DNA of 64,000 nucleotides from Metellina segmentata. Its lineage: Eukaryota > Arthropoda > Arachnida > Araneae > Tetragnathidae. Position 1 is the stretch's first letter; every line of letters starts with the position of its first letter. Shown piece after piece: positions 54,878 to 64,000 of this stretch. The notes beneath the pieces are model-generated. The model saw nothing but the letters and a program-made list of their open reading frames with translations. It was not told the origin of the DNA and did no database searches. Location: the NCBI GenBank assembly GCA_947359465.1, contig OX375875.1, positions 11,873,038 through 11,937,037 of the forward strand. Direction: 5' to 3'. The translations under genes and the position numbers were made by a program.

Positions 54878-57800
54878 GGGGACATACGACTGTTAAACCT
54901 CGAAAATGTTCGATTTTTTGAAAAAAATATATGTTATTCAACAGTGTTTTCTGAACAATTTAAAATATTCCGCGTTAAAAAATTCCTATAATTATGAAAG
55001 TTATGAGCGAAAATGCATCAGCTGTTTAATGTAAACATTGGAAAGTGCCACGCCCTTTTCTTTGACTGACTGAATGCTAATAGCTAGACACACGATTTAT
55101 ACATCAGAAATATATTATTTTTCTTGATGATTGAGAAGAAAAAGTACTACTCAACTCCTCTCTAAAGTTTGTGTACAATTTTCAAACGATTGCTACGCAC
55201 GTTTATTTTCAAAGCTCTCTTGAAATATCGCTAAATTTTAGCAGCGTGAATTCGTTTTTGGATTTTTGTTGTTTTACTGTTTAGCTTTTGGATTCTTTTG
55301 ATATGAATTCCATTCAAGTTAAAAGAAAGTCTGGTCAACGTCCTAAAAAGAGACGTTTTTATGGAAATCAGCATTCCAAAAAACCGATCGGATTTGATAT
55401 CAACGCTCTTGTTTTATCTGATGGTTTTGACTCGGACAGCGAGAATTTCGACGAATCTTCTGTGAATGCCAGTGTATCAGAAAAACCAGAACCTTTCCCC
55501 AAAAGTGCTTCCGGGAAAAAAATTGATTTGGAATCGTCTTTTACCAGAACATTTGAAGGAAACATTATCTGTGATAAAGATGTGTTGTTTTCATTCCTGG
55601 AAAATAATTTATGTTGCAAAGTGTGTTTTGGTGCTATAAGCATTCTTGATGAAAAAGTGAGTGGACTTTCTTCATCAATTTCTATTACTTGTAGTTCATG
55701 TAAAATTAAAGTATCAAGTAGAAACTCAAAGTTGCTTGGCCCGAAAAAAAACATTCCTGAAATCAACCGAAGGATGACATATGCCATGCGTAGTGTTGGC
55801 CAAGGGTTGGAAGGTCTGAAAACGTTTTGCGGGATTATGGACTTCTATCCCCCTGTTTCGCAAAATGCATACGACAAAATTTGTGCACGTATTGATGCTG
55901 CCTCAAAAATAGTGGTAATCGACAGCATGAAGAAAGCCGCTGAAGAAGAGGTTGCTGCTACAAACAGCACAGACAACCGTGAGTGGTGATGGAACCTGGA
56001 AGACGAGGGGCCACACTTCTCAAATCGGTGTTTGCACCGTTATAGGTGCTGACACAGGGAAAGTTATTGATGTAAAGGTTGCAGCATATGGAAAGGGCCT
56101 CGTTTTGGCAGTGCCTTCAAAAAGTGGCATGCCAAACATTCCCAAGTGTGTCGAAAAAACCATACTGGCTCATCTGGTAAAATGGAAGCAGATGGGATGG
56201 TGAAACTCTTTCAAAGATCTGAAAGTGAAAGAGGTGTGCGATACTTAAATTACATTGGGGATGGGGACTCTAAAACTTTTGTTTCCATATCAGACTGCCA
56301 TCCGTATGGTGAAAATTTCAAAGTGTCGAAATTAGAATGTGTTGGACACGTTCAGAAGCGGATGGGCTCTCGTCTTCGGAAATTAAAAAAAGAGTATGGT
56401 GCTAAAAAGCTGCAAGATAAAAAATCTATTTCGGGGAAAGGACGGCTGACAGATAACGTCATCAACCAGCTATCTGTGTACTATGGGAATGCAATTCGTC
56501 AGCACTCCAGCTCGGTAAAGGAAATGAGGAATGCCATATGGGCAATATATTTCCATACACGTTCAACTGACGACGAACCTCTGCATAGCTTCTGCCCAGC
56601 TGGTGAAATGTCATGGTGCAAATACAATCGAGCAGTAGCAGAGGGAACAGTCGACGATTTTCACCATAAATCTAGTTTTCCACCAGCTGTTATGGACGTG
56701 ATATAGCCAATTTTCAATGCTTTATCACATCCTCAGTTACTAAACCGCTGCCATGGTGCTTTTACACAAAATGCCAATGAGTCAATGAACTCTCTGATTT
56801 GGCAAATTTGCCCAAAGATATCAGGCAGCGGTCGCAGAATTGCTGAAATCGCGGTACATGAATCGGTTGTACTGTTTAATGAAGGCCGCATGGGTAGATT
56901 ACAAACTATGCTTAAACTTCGACTTTCTATAAGCGAAAATGCCATCAATGCACAAAAGTTAGCTGACATGCGAAGAATTTTACATGCAGACAGGAGAGCG
57001 AAGGAAAACACGATTTTAAAAAGAAGAAACAAGAGAAGAGCAAAATCGCTCTCTGAACTGACATTTTCTAAAAAGGAAGGCTCAACTTATGAACCAGGTG
57101 GATTTTAGCTATTTGGTAAGTTAATCACATAAATTTTTTAAGCCAAAAATTCACTTTAGTAATTGAAAACTTTTAAAAAATGTCTTTTTCGAGAGTAATT
57201 ATTTTCTTGCACCGTAAATATATATTCCATTTTCCTTCAATTACTAAAAATTTTCTGATTGTATTTGTGAGAAATTTTAATAACAAGTGTAGAGCATAGC
57301 ATTATACTTAAATTTCACCCCTTTTTAAAGTGCTGAAATATAAAAAATTTATGTTATAGTAAAAAATAACTTTAAAGTCATTTATCTCAAAATGAGTTTT
57401 TTTGATGATACGCGCACAATATCTAAAGAACTATTGAATATTTTTACTTGAAATTTTCACAGAATATGTATTATGCTATGTTCTGCTAATTGAACCACAA
57501 TTTAGCTTCATTTTCTCTTTTAAAAAGTTTTGTGGGGGAGTAGTAAAGTTGAAATTTTAGCTATTTTTAACCCTTTATTTTAATATGGTACATAAAATAG
57601 AAATTAGATTTAAATGTGAAAAAATTGTGCTTCAATTCCTTCAACTGACTGTTACGAATACCTAGATACCCAAAATATTGTGTTTAGACCAATATTTTGT
57701 CAGTAATCATACGCGTAAGGTGGTTAAATAATATTTTCTTCAAAAATTATACCTGCATTTATTACTCTCTCAAACAAATACATACCAATATTATGGGTTG

Positions 57801-57945
57801 TAAAAGTTTGTACTAAAACAAAAAGAACAGATATTTTTCTTGAAAAAAAAAGTTAAGCTCTCATATGTATTGTTTGGGAGATATGAGCTGTCGAATTTGA
57901 CTGATTTTTCCCCACTTTATCGAGTTTTAAGAGTCGTATGTCCCC
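54878..57945 (+). mobile_element. Kolobok-like transposon with TTAA duplication, nested in BEL integrase
   Basis: 3068 bp. TIRs: left GGGGACATACGACTGTTAAA; right, read inward, GGGGACATACGACTCTTAAA. TTAA flanks both sides (54874-54877 and 57946-57949). TTAA duplication with G-rich ends fits Kolobok (piggyBac is the alternative, but the transposase is not piggyBac-like). It carries one plus-strand transposase gene, broken. 5' UTR ~410 bp, 3' UTR ~840 bp, both AT-rich. Confidence 0.9.
55288..57108 (+). pseudogene. Mutator/Kolobok-like transposase, three breaks
   Basis: Start ATG 55288. An N-terminal basic region (KRKSGQRPKKRRF) is followed by two Cys pairs (CCKVC, CSSC), probably zinc-binding, at residues ~110-145. 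Next is AMRSVGQGLEGLKTFCGIMD. A frameshift near 55975 leads into TTVSGDGTWKTRGHTSQIGV (first catalytic Asp in SGDGTW). A second frameshift near 56080 leads into CSIWKGPRFG, W...H...C, NHTGSSGKMEADG, YIGDGDSKTF (second Asp) and KLECVGHVQKRMGSRLRKLK. An in-frame TAG at 56704-56706 comes before TQNANESMNSLIW (candidate Glu), and the basic tail ends at 57108. The family is tagged 'Mutator-like transposase domain' in many spider proteins. Confidence 0.9.
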
Positions 57946-57949
57946 TTAA

Positions 57950-58670
57950 TACAATCGTGCACGACTTTTCTGCACGATGATTTACCCTGTACTGGCCAAA
58001 ATTTTTGCCTAACATAATGCAGCAAAGCGGTAGGGCCTAAATGAAAATACCGCTTATGATATGATTCTAAAACGAGCTTAGTTAGTTTATGACTCTTTGG
58101 CAGGATAATAGGGAATCTACTTTCGAAATTTACATTAGCATGCTTTATTCTGCCGTTCACTCTGATTATTCCCTCTTTGCCTAAAAAGGGGTTTAAACAT
58201 CTCATCTTACTTTTGTCAGGAACACTTTTTTGACGACTTAAACATCTGAGTTCCTCTGGGAACTCTCGACTCTGAACCTCTTTCACAGTGAAAATTTCGC
58301 TCCTTTTGATCTCCTCTGTGCTCAAAGGTCCCAATTTCTTTTCAGTTCGGTTCCTCAGGTTGTATATAAATCTGAAAAGATAGTTTACAACATGCAATAA
58401 TTTGGTGTAACTGTTACTAATACTAAATAACTCTTGGCGAAAGGAATTAGAAGTTACAGTAAGCACAGGTGAGTCACTTTGTTCTGAATGTTTAAGTTCA
58501 AACGTGAACTCGTCTCGTATGACTGATGTAGGAATTTCACGACTGGGATACTCCCGGTCAGTTAGGAAAGAAGGACCCCCAAACCACAGTTTGCTCGTAG
58601 TCAGCTTCTCAGGGTCCATCCCTCTGGAAATAAGGTCCGCGGATTGTTCTCGGAAGACACATGACGCCAC
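57950..58670 (-). pseudogene. pol: BEL/Pao pol continuation: end of RNase H linker to integrase zinc finger
   Basis: Picks up after the frameshift with ADLISRGMDPEKL and continues through the linker (FLGKEGIIRVNGRIKHAN) to the integrase H2C2 finger. Both His are visible (HKRYFHLGPTALLHYV, positions ~58020-58060) and the first Cys lies in VVHDC. The frame is cut by the nested transposon at the TTAA at 57946-57949, one residue before the last Cys of the finger. Confidence 0.9.
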
Positions 58671-61294
58671 TGTTTAACTGTTGTTAAGTCTTGTATATTG
58701 GCTATACGGTTTGCCACGAACGTTTTTAGCAGGTAGGGCTCTTTCCGTATCCATGAAAGTACAATCATGGAATCACTCCATAAATAGATGTCACTTATCT
58801 TAAGATGTAAGGCACTCTTCACTTTGGTTATCAACTTTGCTAAAAGAACAGCTGCACATAGTTCTAATCTCGGTATTGTAGCCCGCTTAAGAGGCGACAC
58901 ACGTGACTTGCTACAAACCAAGTTTACTTCGAAAGCTCCATTTTCTGTTGTTGACTTGCAATAAATGACGCATCCATATGCAGACTCGGACGTGTATGCA
59001 AATCCGTGAAGCTCAATATGCACTGATTTTTCTATCAATATGCACCTCTTAACACTCACGTTGTTTATTGCTGGCAAGGATTCGACGAAGTCTTGCCACT
59101 GTAGCTCTTCCGCTTCAGGAAGTGGATCGCTCCAGTCTAAATTCAAGCACCACAGTTTTTGTAAAAATATCTTTGCTCCTGCCACCACCGGACCTAAGAG
59201 TCCAAGGGGGTCAAAAGTTCGCGCAATAGTGGAAAGCACTGATCTCTTCGTTGGCGGAACTACGTTTTCCAGCTGAATTTGGAAAGTAAAGTGGTCAATC
59301 GTAGGTTTCCACAAAACACCTAACGCCTTTGTCTCTTCTTGAAAATTGTAGCTACTGTCAGGCCCAGTTTGTAATTCAGGATTATTACTACACCACTTGT
59401 GTAGCATCATGCCTCCGCTCTTGAGAGCCTTTATTAACTCCGACTGAAGCTCCTTTGCTTCGCTCAGAGTGTCGGCACCACTCAGCACATCATCCATGTA
59501 GAAGTCTCTCTCCAAAACTGGTGAAGCTAACGGATAATTCTCTTGTTGATCTCTAGATAATTGAAGTAACACCCTGGTTGCGAGATGAGGTGCGCTTACT
59601 GTGCCGTACGTCACTGTTTTGAGCTCATATGTTTTAACTGGTTCATTCACTCCCTCCTTCCAAAGAATTCTTAGAAGCTTCGTTTGGCTGGGGTCAATTA
59701 AAATCATTCTATACATTTGTCTAATGTCAGCCACAAAAGCATTAATATGCTTACGGAACCTCACCATTATTTCAAAAAGGTCTTCCTGATTAACCCCACC
59801 GTTATATTGTAAGGAGTTGAGTGAATTACCTACGGTTGTTCGTGAAGAAGCATTAAAAACTACACGAAGTTTTGTCGTACTTTTATCAGGGCGATAGACT
59901 CCTAAATGCGGTATATAGTAAGTTCCCACTTCTTCCTCACACTCCGAAATTTCTTCCATGTGTCCCAATTCCTCATATTCGCGCAGAAATTCCTTATATA
60001 ATGCTAAATACTCTGGCTCTCTTAAAAAACGACTCCACAGCGAATTTAATTTCTTAAGGGCAATATCTCTGGATTTTCCTAAACATTTTGGATCCTCTTT
60101 TAGTGGCATTTTTACTATATATCTCCCCGTACTATCTCTCTTAACGTTTTTCTCAAAATGCTCTTCACAAATCATTACTTCTTTATTTTGGGGTACCTCT
60201 ATCTCCACATTTTCCATTTCCCAAAATTTCTCCAAAGCTTCGTTTAAACCAATATTATCCTGAATGAACCCACAGTGTACGTTTCCCTCAGTTGTAATAG
60301 GTATACTTCCACTAACTACATATCCAAAATCTGTATTTTGAAGAATCAAATTACTATTAGCAGGATAAATCTGACCTGGCCGTAACAGCTCATAAAAGAT
60401 TTCAGCGCTCAAAAGCAAATTTACTCGACCAGGCACATTAAAGTTTTCATCCGCTAGTTTTACATATTTTAATTCTGGCACATTAACCTTAAGCATTTTT
60501 GACGGCATGAAATCCGTAATTCTGGATACAACCAAAAAATCTAGTTTTTTCTCAAAGTTACCCTCAAGGTTTGAGATTGTTGCATTAACCACAGATTTAA
60601 TTCTTGTGATTGTATCACCTATCCCGCAAACTGTCATATCAGTTTTCTCTCTTTTTAAACCGAGACTATTCGCACAGTCTGTCGTCATGTAATTATTCAT
60701 GGCCCCTTGACATAAAATAGCTCGTGACTCGTATAATTTTCCTCGATCGTCCCTCAACATACAATTCACAGTACTCAGCAAAACGGTTTTCGACTGGTTT
60801 ATCACTCGTGTTGAGAGGACGGAATTGTTGTTTTGACTGCTCTCAAACGTCTGCGCAAAAGGAGAAAGGGATGATTCACTAACAGCTGTACAACCCCTTC
60901 CCCCACTTGGATTCGAACGCAGGTCACGGTCACCCGCGTTGGGTTCACTCGAAGTACGCACATACTCATGGTTTCTAGGGTAATGCAATGAATAGTGATG
61001 CCGTCTCTTCTGCCCCTCTCGATTACACAGATAACAAGAAAAATGGGATTTACAATTATTGACCAGATGCTTGCCCAGACAATTAAAACAGCAATTATTT
61101 TTCTTAATGACCTCCACTCTTTCAGAAACAGGCAAAACCATATAATTATTACATTTAAACAAAGGATGATTTTCGGGACACAGAATGCATTTTGAACTTT
61201 TACAATCAGAAATAAATATTTTAGGCATATTTCTCGAATAGGATGTTTTAACGCTTTGATTATTGTCCATCGCTAGCGGTTTTCCCCGGGACAC
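58601..61294 (-). CDS. pol: BEL/Pao pol N-terminal part: zinc knuckles, protease, RT, RNase H
   Basis: 897 codons. Zinc-binding Cys/His clusters at residues ~36-100 (CCFNCLGKHLVNNC; CYLC). DUF1758 protease region at ~190, where the expected Asp-Ser/Thr-Gly reads LCQGA, so the protease active site is probably lost. RT has its first Asp in FVADIRQMYRM (~520) and the catalytic pair in FYMDDVLSG (~597). The Peptidase_A17/Pao region carries FDPLGLLGP. RNase H is at ~730-880, with ELCAAVLLAKL and LWSDSMIVLSW. The frame leaves the polyprotein at NNP because of a one-base deletion near 58635; the true continuation is the frame at 57950-58670. Confidence 0.9.
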   Translation of the reverse strand: MSRGKPLAMDNNQSVKTSYSRNMPKIFISDCKSSKCILCPENHPLFKCNNYMVLPVSERVEVIKKNNCCFNCLGKHLVNNCKSHFSCYLCNREGQKRRHHYSLHYPRNHEYVRTSSEPNAGDRDLRSNPSGGRGCTAVSESSLSPFAQTFESSQNNNSVLSTRVINQSKTVLLSTVNCMLRDDRGKLYESRAILCQGAMNNYMTTDCANSLGLKREKTDMTVCGIGDTITRIKSVVNATISNLEGNFEKKLDFLVVSRITDFMPSKMLKVNVPELKYVKLADENFNVPGRVNLLLSAEIFYELLRPGQIYPANSNLILQNTDFGYVVSGSIPITTEGNVHCGFIQDNIGLNEALEKFWEMENVEIEVPQNKEVMICEEHFEKNVKRDSTGRYIVKMPLKEDPKCLGKSRDIALKKLNSLWSRFLREPEYLALYKEFLREYEELGHMEEISECEEEVGTYYIPHLGVYRPDKSTTKLRVVFNASSRTTVGNSLNSLQYNGGVNQEDLFEIMVRFRKHINAFVADIRQMYRMILIDPSQTKLLRILWKEGVNEPVKTYELKTVTYGTVSAPHLATRVLLQLSRDQQENYPLASPVLERDFYMDDVLSGADTLSEAKELQSELIKALKSGGMMLHKWCSNNPELQTGPDSSYNFQEETKALGVLWKPTIDHFTFQIQLENVVPPTKRSVLSTIARTFDPLGLLGPVVAGAKIFLQKLWCLNLDWSDPLPEAEELQWQDFVESLPAINNVSVKRCILIEKSVHIELHGFAYTSESAYGCVIYCKSTTENGAFEVNLVCSKSRVSPLKRATIPRLELCAAVLLAKLITKVKSALHLKISDIYLWSDSMIVLSWIRKEPYLLKTFVANRIANIQDLTTVKQWRHVSSENNPRTLFPEGWTLRS

Positions 61295-62142
61295 AAAAAC
61301 AGGTCAATTTCTGTTGATAATTTTATCGGATCAAACCAGGTATCTGATTGCCTAACACTGATATGGGACGCGGTTTCTCTGTCTAATGTATGAAACAATT
61401 TGTCTGATACTATTAACTCATTTAATTTTTTAAAGTCCGACACTTTCCTCAATTTTAAATAGTACTCCCAACTCGTAATCAAACGAGAAGCAAATTGCGT
61501 ATAAGTCTCATTAGGTTGGCGAGTTGTTTTTCGAAATTGTTCTAGACACGATTGAGGAGTAGGCTCAAATTCACGCAACACAATAGATTTGACTTTTGCA
61601 TAATCAGTCAGCTCATCATCCCCAATGTAAGTGATAACATTGGAAGCTCTCTCCCCAAGTAAATTTAACAAAATTTCTGATTTATATTTCTCAGGAACAG
61701 CTTTCGAAACAAATGCTCTTTCTAAGGAAGCAAAAAAGTAACTCCAGCCTTCTGGCCTACTCGGAACTTTTATTGTCAACGTCCGAACACTCTTCATCAA
61801 AGAATCTAGAGATTCACAATTTTCCACTTCATTCTCAGATTTGCTGTTTAGTTTTGTTTCGGCTCGGATTTTTGCAAGTTCAAGTTCTGCCTTAGCTCTT
61901 TCTAGCCTAAGCTTTTCGAGTTCCATTTGCTTCTGTTCCGACTCAATTTGTTTCTGTTCATTATTTTTGCGATCTTCGACGGTTGAATTTATCAATTCCG
62001 TGACCATTTGAATATCTGATGTATAGTATTTATTACTTTTGATGAGCTCAATTAGCTGAATAACGGTCATTTTCTTATTTACCTCTTCACCTAACTCAGC
62101 GGCAATCTGCCTAAGATCTTCCTTTCTACTGTTATTAAACAT
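61273..62142 (-). CDS. gag: BEL/Pao gag-like protein
   Basis: A 289-residue open frame starting MFNNSRKEDLRQIAAELGEE (a SAP-like helix-hinge-helix start common in spider BEL gag). A long charged coiled coil follows (residues ~60-95, EQKQMELEKLRLERAKAELE). Then comes a DUF1759-type capsid region with FFASLERAFV, KSEILLNLLGERA, VLREFEPTPQSCLEQFRKTT and WEYYLKLRKV. It would form the particle that packages element RNA. The frame ends 22 bases inside the next frame, which suggests either a programmed shift or a small indel between gag and pol. No internal stops. Confidence 0.85.
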   Translation of the reverse strand: MFNNSRKEDLRQIAAELGEEVNKKMTVIQLIELIKSNKYYTSDIQMVTELINSTVEDRKNNEQKQIESEQKQMELEKLRLERAKAELELAKIRAETKLNSKSENEVENCESLDSLMKSVRTLTIKVPSRPEGWSYFFASLERAFVSKAVPEKYKSEILLNLLGERASNVITYIGDDELTDYAKVKSIVLREFEPTPQSCLEQFRKTTRQPNETYTQFASRLITSWEYYLKLRKVSDFKKLNELIVSDKLFHTLDRETASHISVRQSDTWFDPIKLSTEIDLFLCPGENR

Positions 62143-62264
62143 TTTTCTTAGTTTTGATACTCAATACAAATAGCCTTCTCATACAAGTTCAAATTTTTCA
62201 CTTACTTCACAGACACAAGCTCGCACTTTTTTATTCAGTTCTCTCCGGCGTGGTAAGGACCAGA
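62143..62264 (-). other. BEL untranslated leader
   Basis: Between the 5' LTR and the gag start. Contains the presumptive primer-binding site next to the LTR and short AT-rich sequence. Confidence 0.6.
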
Positions 62265-62487
62265 TGTTGTAGCTCAGGATAGCACACACAGTGAAAATAC
62301 TCGTGGACTGTATAACAACACAATTTATTAAGATACTCAGCAAATGACCATTGCTCATCTATTAATGCGGCTACATTCCCCGCATGACACGTCACTCCAC
62401 AAGGCATCTTACTCGAACACTGACTAAATTCACACTTTTTCCAAAAAGTGGCGCTGCTGCAACAGCGCTTGCGGTTGTTACGGAACA
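62265..62487 (-). repeat. BEL 5' LTR
   Basis: 223 bp partner of 53529-53751. In element orientation it is followed by TCTGGTCCTTACCACGCC, the expected place of the tRNA primer-binding site beginning TGG; which tRNA is not clear. Confidence 0.95.
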
Positions 62488-62769
62488 CCTTCCCTACTCA
62501 GAGTCCCGACCTAAACCTCATAGATTTGTGGGACGAGTTAGAGCGACTCCTACGGACCAGGGAACCACGTCCGAAATCTACAGCTGAGCTGGCGGCATTC
62601 TTGCAGCAGGAATGGACACAAATACCCATAGCTGTGTATCAAAACCTTGTTGAAAGTATGCCCAGAAGTGTTGCTAGTGTAACTTGGTGGACCATTCCCC
62701 TTTTAAAGCAAGTATTATTTCCCTAATACCATCACATCTTGCTGCCAGGTCTATTATTGTAGGGTTGTG
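62488..62769 (+). mobile_element. Tc1 derivative copy C, right piece
   Basis: Continues the frame interrupted at 53528: ESRPKPHRFV in one frame and SPDLNLIDLWDELERLLRTR in another. The third catalytic position reads D where Tc1 has E in SPDLNPIEHLW. Then AELAAFLQQEWTQIPIAVYQ and NLVESMPRSVASV. It ends with the TIR complement CTATTATTGTAGGGTTGTG and TA. Same subfamily as copies A and B. Confidence 0.85.
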
Positions 62770-62828
62770 TATCTCTCGTACGCATGGAGTACATCACAGA
62801 AAATCAGCGTACTTCCAAATTATAACTA

Positions 62829-64000
62829 CAGTAAGTTCCCGTTACAACGAACTTCACGGGACAGTAAATTTTTTTCGTTATAACGGAAATTTCGTTGTAA
62901 CGAAATTTTCCAACTCGAATAAAAAATAACATTTTAAATACGTAAATTCGGCTTTGTTTCGAAAGATTACATATAATACTATGATTAGCTACTGCAATGA
63001 GAAAGTTTATTGCAATTCATTGAAATCAGCCAGAGAAAAATATTTTTTTTTCTAATCAAAATACATTATTATAGCATTTTCTATAACCTGAAAAACAATT
63101 GACTTACCTCTTTTGGGAAACATTAATCCTAAATGAACAAAATGCGAGGAAACAAAACTTTATTTCAGAAAATCTATGATTTTCTTCTGAACAAGGTTTG
63201 CTGTTGTATTTGAGAGTAAATAATTTTGCAGCTGGTGAATGTTTGTAAAGATAAAGTCCGGCACATTCCTTTGTGGCGAAATAAATGTCCGCATTGTCTC
63301 AAACTTGTTAAGGCTTCTGAAGAAGCGACATTGCGCACATCATCTCCAACCACAGCCTCTTCATCTTCACTACTTTCATTGGCCTCATATTAGCTGTCTT
63401 TAATGGATTGGATGATGTCTGCTTCGGTCAGTTCATAACATATTAAAACGTTGTTCTCCCCCCCCCTCCCCATCTACACTGAGATAAATTTTAAAATTCA
63501 CGTCGTCAGGAACCAAAGTTTTATTTTTTTGTAGCGTTCCAAATTTTCTCCAACTCAGATTGCTGAATGACGTTCGTATTTGATTCATTTTTCGAAACGG
63601 CTTCTTTTGAATCTGAATTTGCGTCTTTGGCTGTGGTTCCACATGTTTTCAACAGTTTGTTATTGTTGATTGACTGATGTCATCCCAATATCCACATACC
63701 CATTCGATAGCTTCCTTCACGTTGCATTTTCTTTGGATATTTTTCTCAAAATCGTATAAAATTTGAAGTAACAAAAAGGTTCTGTAGCGTGATTTTACAG
63801 CTCTGATGATGTATTCGTCAAGATGCTGAAGTTTTGCCGTGCAATTTGGCGGGAAATACGGTTACGACAGTGACAAATATCTGCTTGTTTCTTAGAAAAC
63901 CAGTCTTTATTTTGGCAGCTGGTTTTAGGCAGACTAAAACGAAATTCATTGAATCTAAAGAAACTGCATGCTTGTTATCCGTTGAGTGAACCATGAAAGG
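62829..64000 (-). mobile_element. Tigger/pogo element, right part off the window
   Basis: Preceded by TA (62827-62828), the end reads CAGTAAGTTCCCGTTACAAC, followed by subterminal direct and inverted CGTTRTAACG words at 62870-62910, typical of Tigger/pogo ends. A minus-strand transposase follows and runs off the window. The other TIR is not visible. Confidence 0.8.
63140..63990 (-). pseudogene. Tigger/pogo transposase, C-terminal half, degraded
   Basis: Read leftwards from the edge: LVCLKPAAKIK, then the third catalytic region and its follow-on (YFPPNCTAKLQHLDEYIIRA then VKSRYRTFLLLQILYD), AIEWVCGYWDD, and an acidic linker (ANESSEDEEAVVGDD) with the terminal ALTSLRQ helix near 63300. Tigger transposases have exactly this PPNxTxxLQPLDxxIIRxxK sequence after the catalytic core. 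Several frameshifts and stops, including one at about 63392. The CENP-B DNA-binding domain and the first catalytic Asp would lie beyond 64000. Confidence 0.8.

Larger units (their letters stand above)
53529..62487 (-). mobile_element. BEL/Pao LTR retrotransposon, complete but disabled, with a nested transposon
   Basis: Both LTRs are 223 bp (53529-53751 and 62265-62487), with TGTT...AACA ends. Target duplication CCTGC / CCTTC (one mismatch), 5 bp, as usual for BEL/Pao. In element orientation: 5' LTR (right), leader, gag, protease, RT, RNase H, integrase, purine-rich GTGGGGCGGAA, 3' LTR (left). Without the 3068-bp insertion plus one TTAA, the element would be about 5.9 kb. Breaks: a one-base deletion near 58635, the nested transposon, loss of the integrase Glu, and a further stop. 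Confidence 0.95.

Noticed and set aside
55368..55787. 139-codon minus-strand frame
   Set aside because: Antisense shadow of the Kolobok-like transposase.

Overview
This is an AT-rich, gene-poor eukaryotic window, almost certainly from an arthropod with a large repeat-filled genome. I favour a spider: the Mutator/Kolobok-like transposase, the BEL/Pao polyprotein, the 0.6 kb Tc1 deletion derivatives and the tRNA-derived SINE all look like families I associate with orb-weaver genomes. That is recognition from memory, not a search. There are no operons, no CRISPR array, no rRNA gene and no complete host gene. The only candidate host coding sequence is a 149-bp minus-strand segment (31480-31628) with good splice sites and a full open frame, so part of the window may be intron.

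Layout. 0-9 kb: two SINEs, an internally deleted mariner with TA duplications, a TAA-flanked MITE inserted in a tRNA-like sequence, a perfect hairpin, a 44-bp minisatellite, a Tc1 remnant, and tandem arrays with ~297-bp and 204-bp units. 9-20 kb: mostly empty AT-rich DNA with SINE rearrangements, a dispersed repeat, an inverted-repeat cluster and a Tigger/pogo derivative. 20-31 kb: Tc1 deletion derivative A, a TIR element holding a LINE scrap, a 134-bp array grown from a SINE edge, a 2.4-kb Helitron with both termini, a TTAA-flanked TIR element, a hAT scrap and a half-LINE with a 12-bp duplication. 31-39 kb: the candidate exon, foldback Helitron sequence, and a BEL/Pao relic apparently split by a 5.2-kb transposon with ~290-bp TIRs, which itself contains a 2.0-kb transposon. 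39-53 kb: more Helitrons, a mariner pseudogene, a 43-bp minisatellite related to the one at 4.5 kb, a hAT element with an 8-bp duplication containing a LINE with an 18-bp duplication, Tc1 derivative B, and a DD41D transposase broken by one stop.

53-63 kb is the centrepiece, a three-level nest. A plus-strand Tc1 derivative (C) was split by a 9-kb BEL/Pao element (minus strand, two 223-bp LTRs, near-matching 5-bp target duplication). The BEL element was then split, exactly inside its integrase H2C2 zinc finger, by a 3.07-kb Kolobok-like transposon flanked by TTAA. All three are damaged. The window ends inside a Tigger/pogo element.

No gene set works together here as a pathway. The relations are insertion order, deletion derivatives that would depend on transposase made elsewhere, and repeats seeding tandem arrays.
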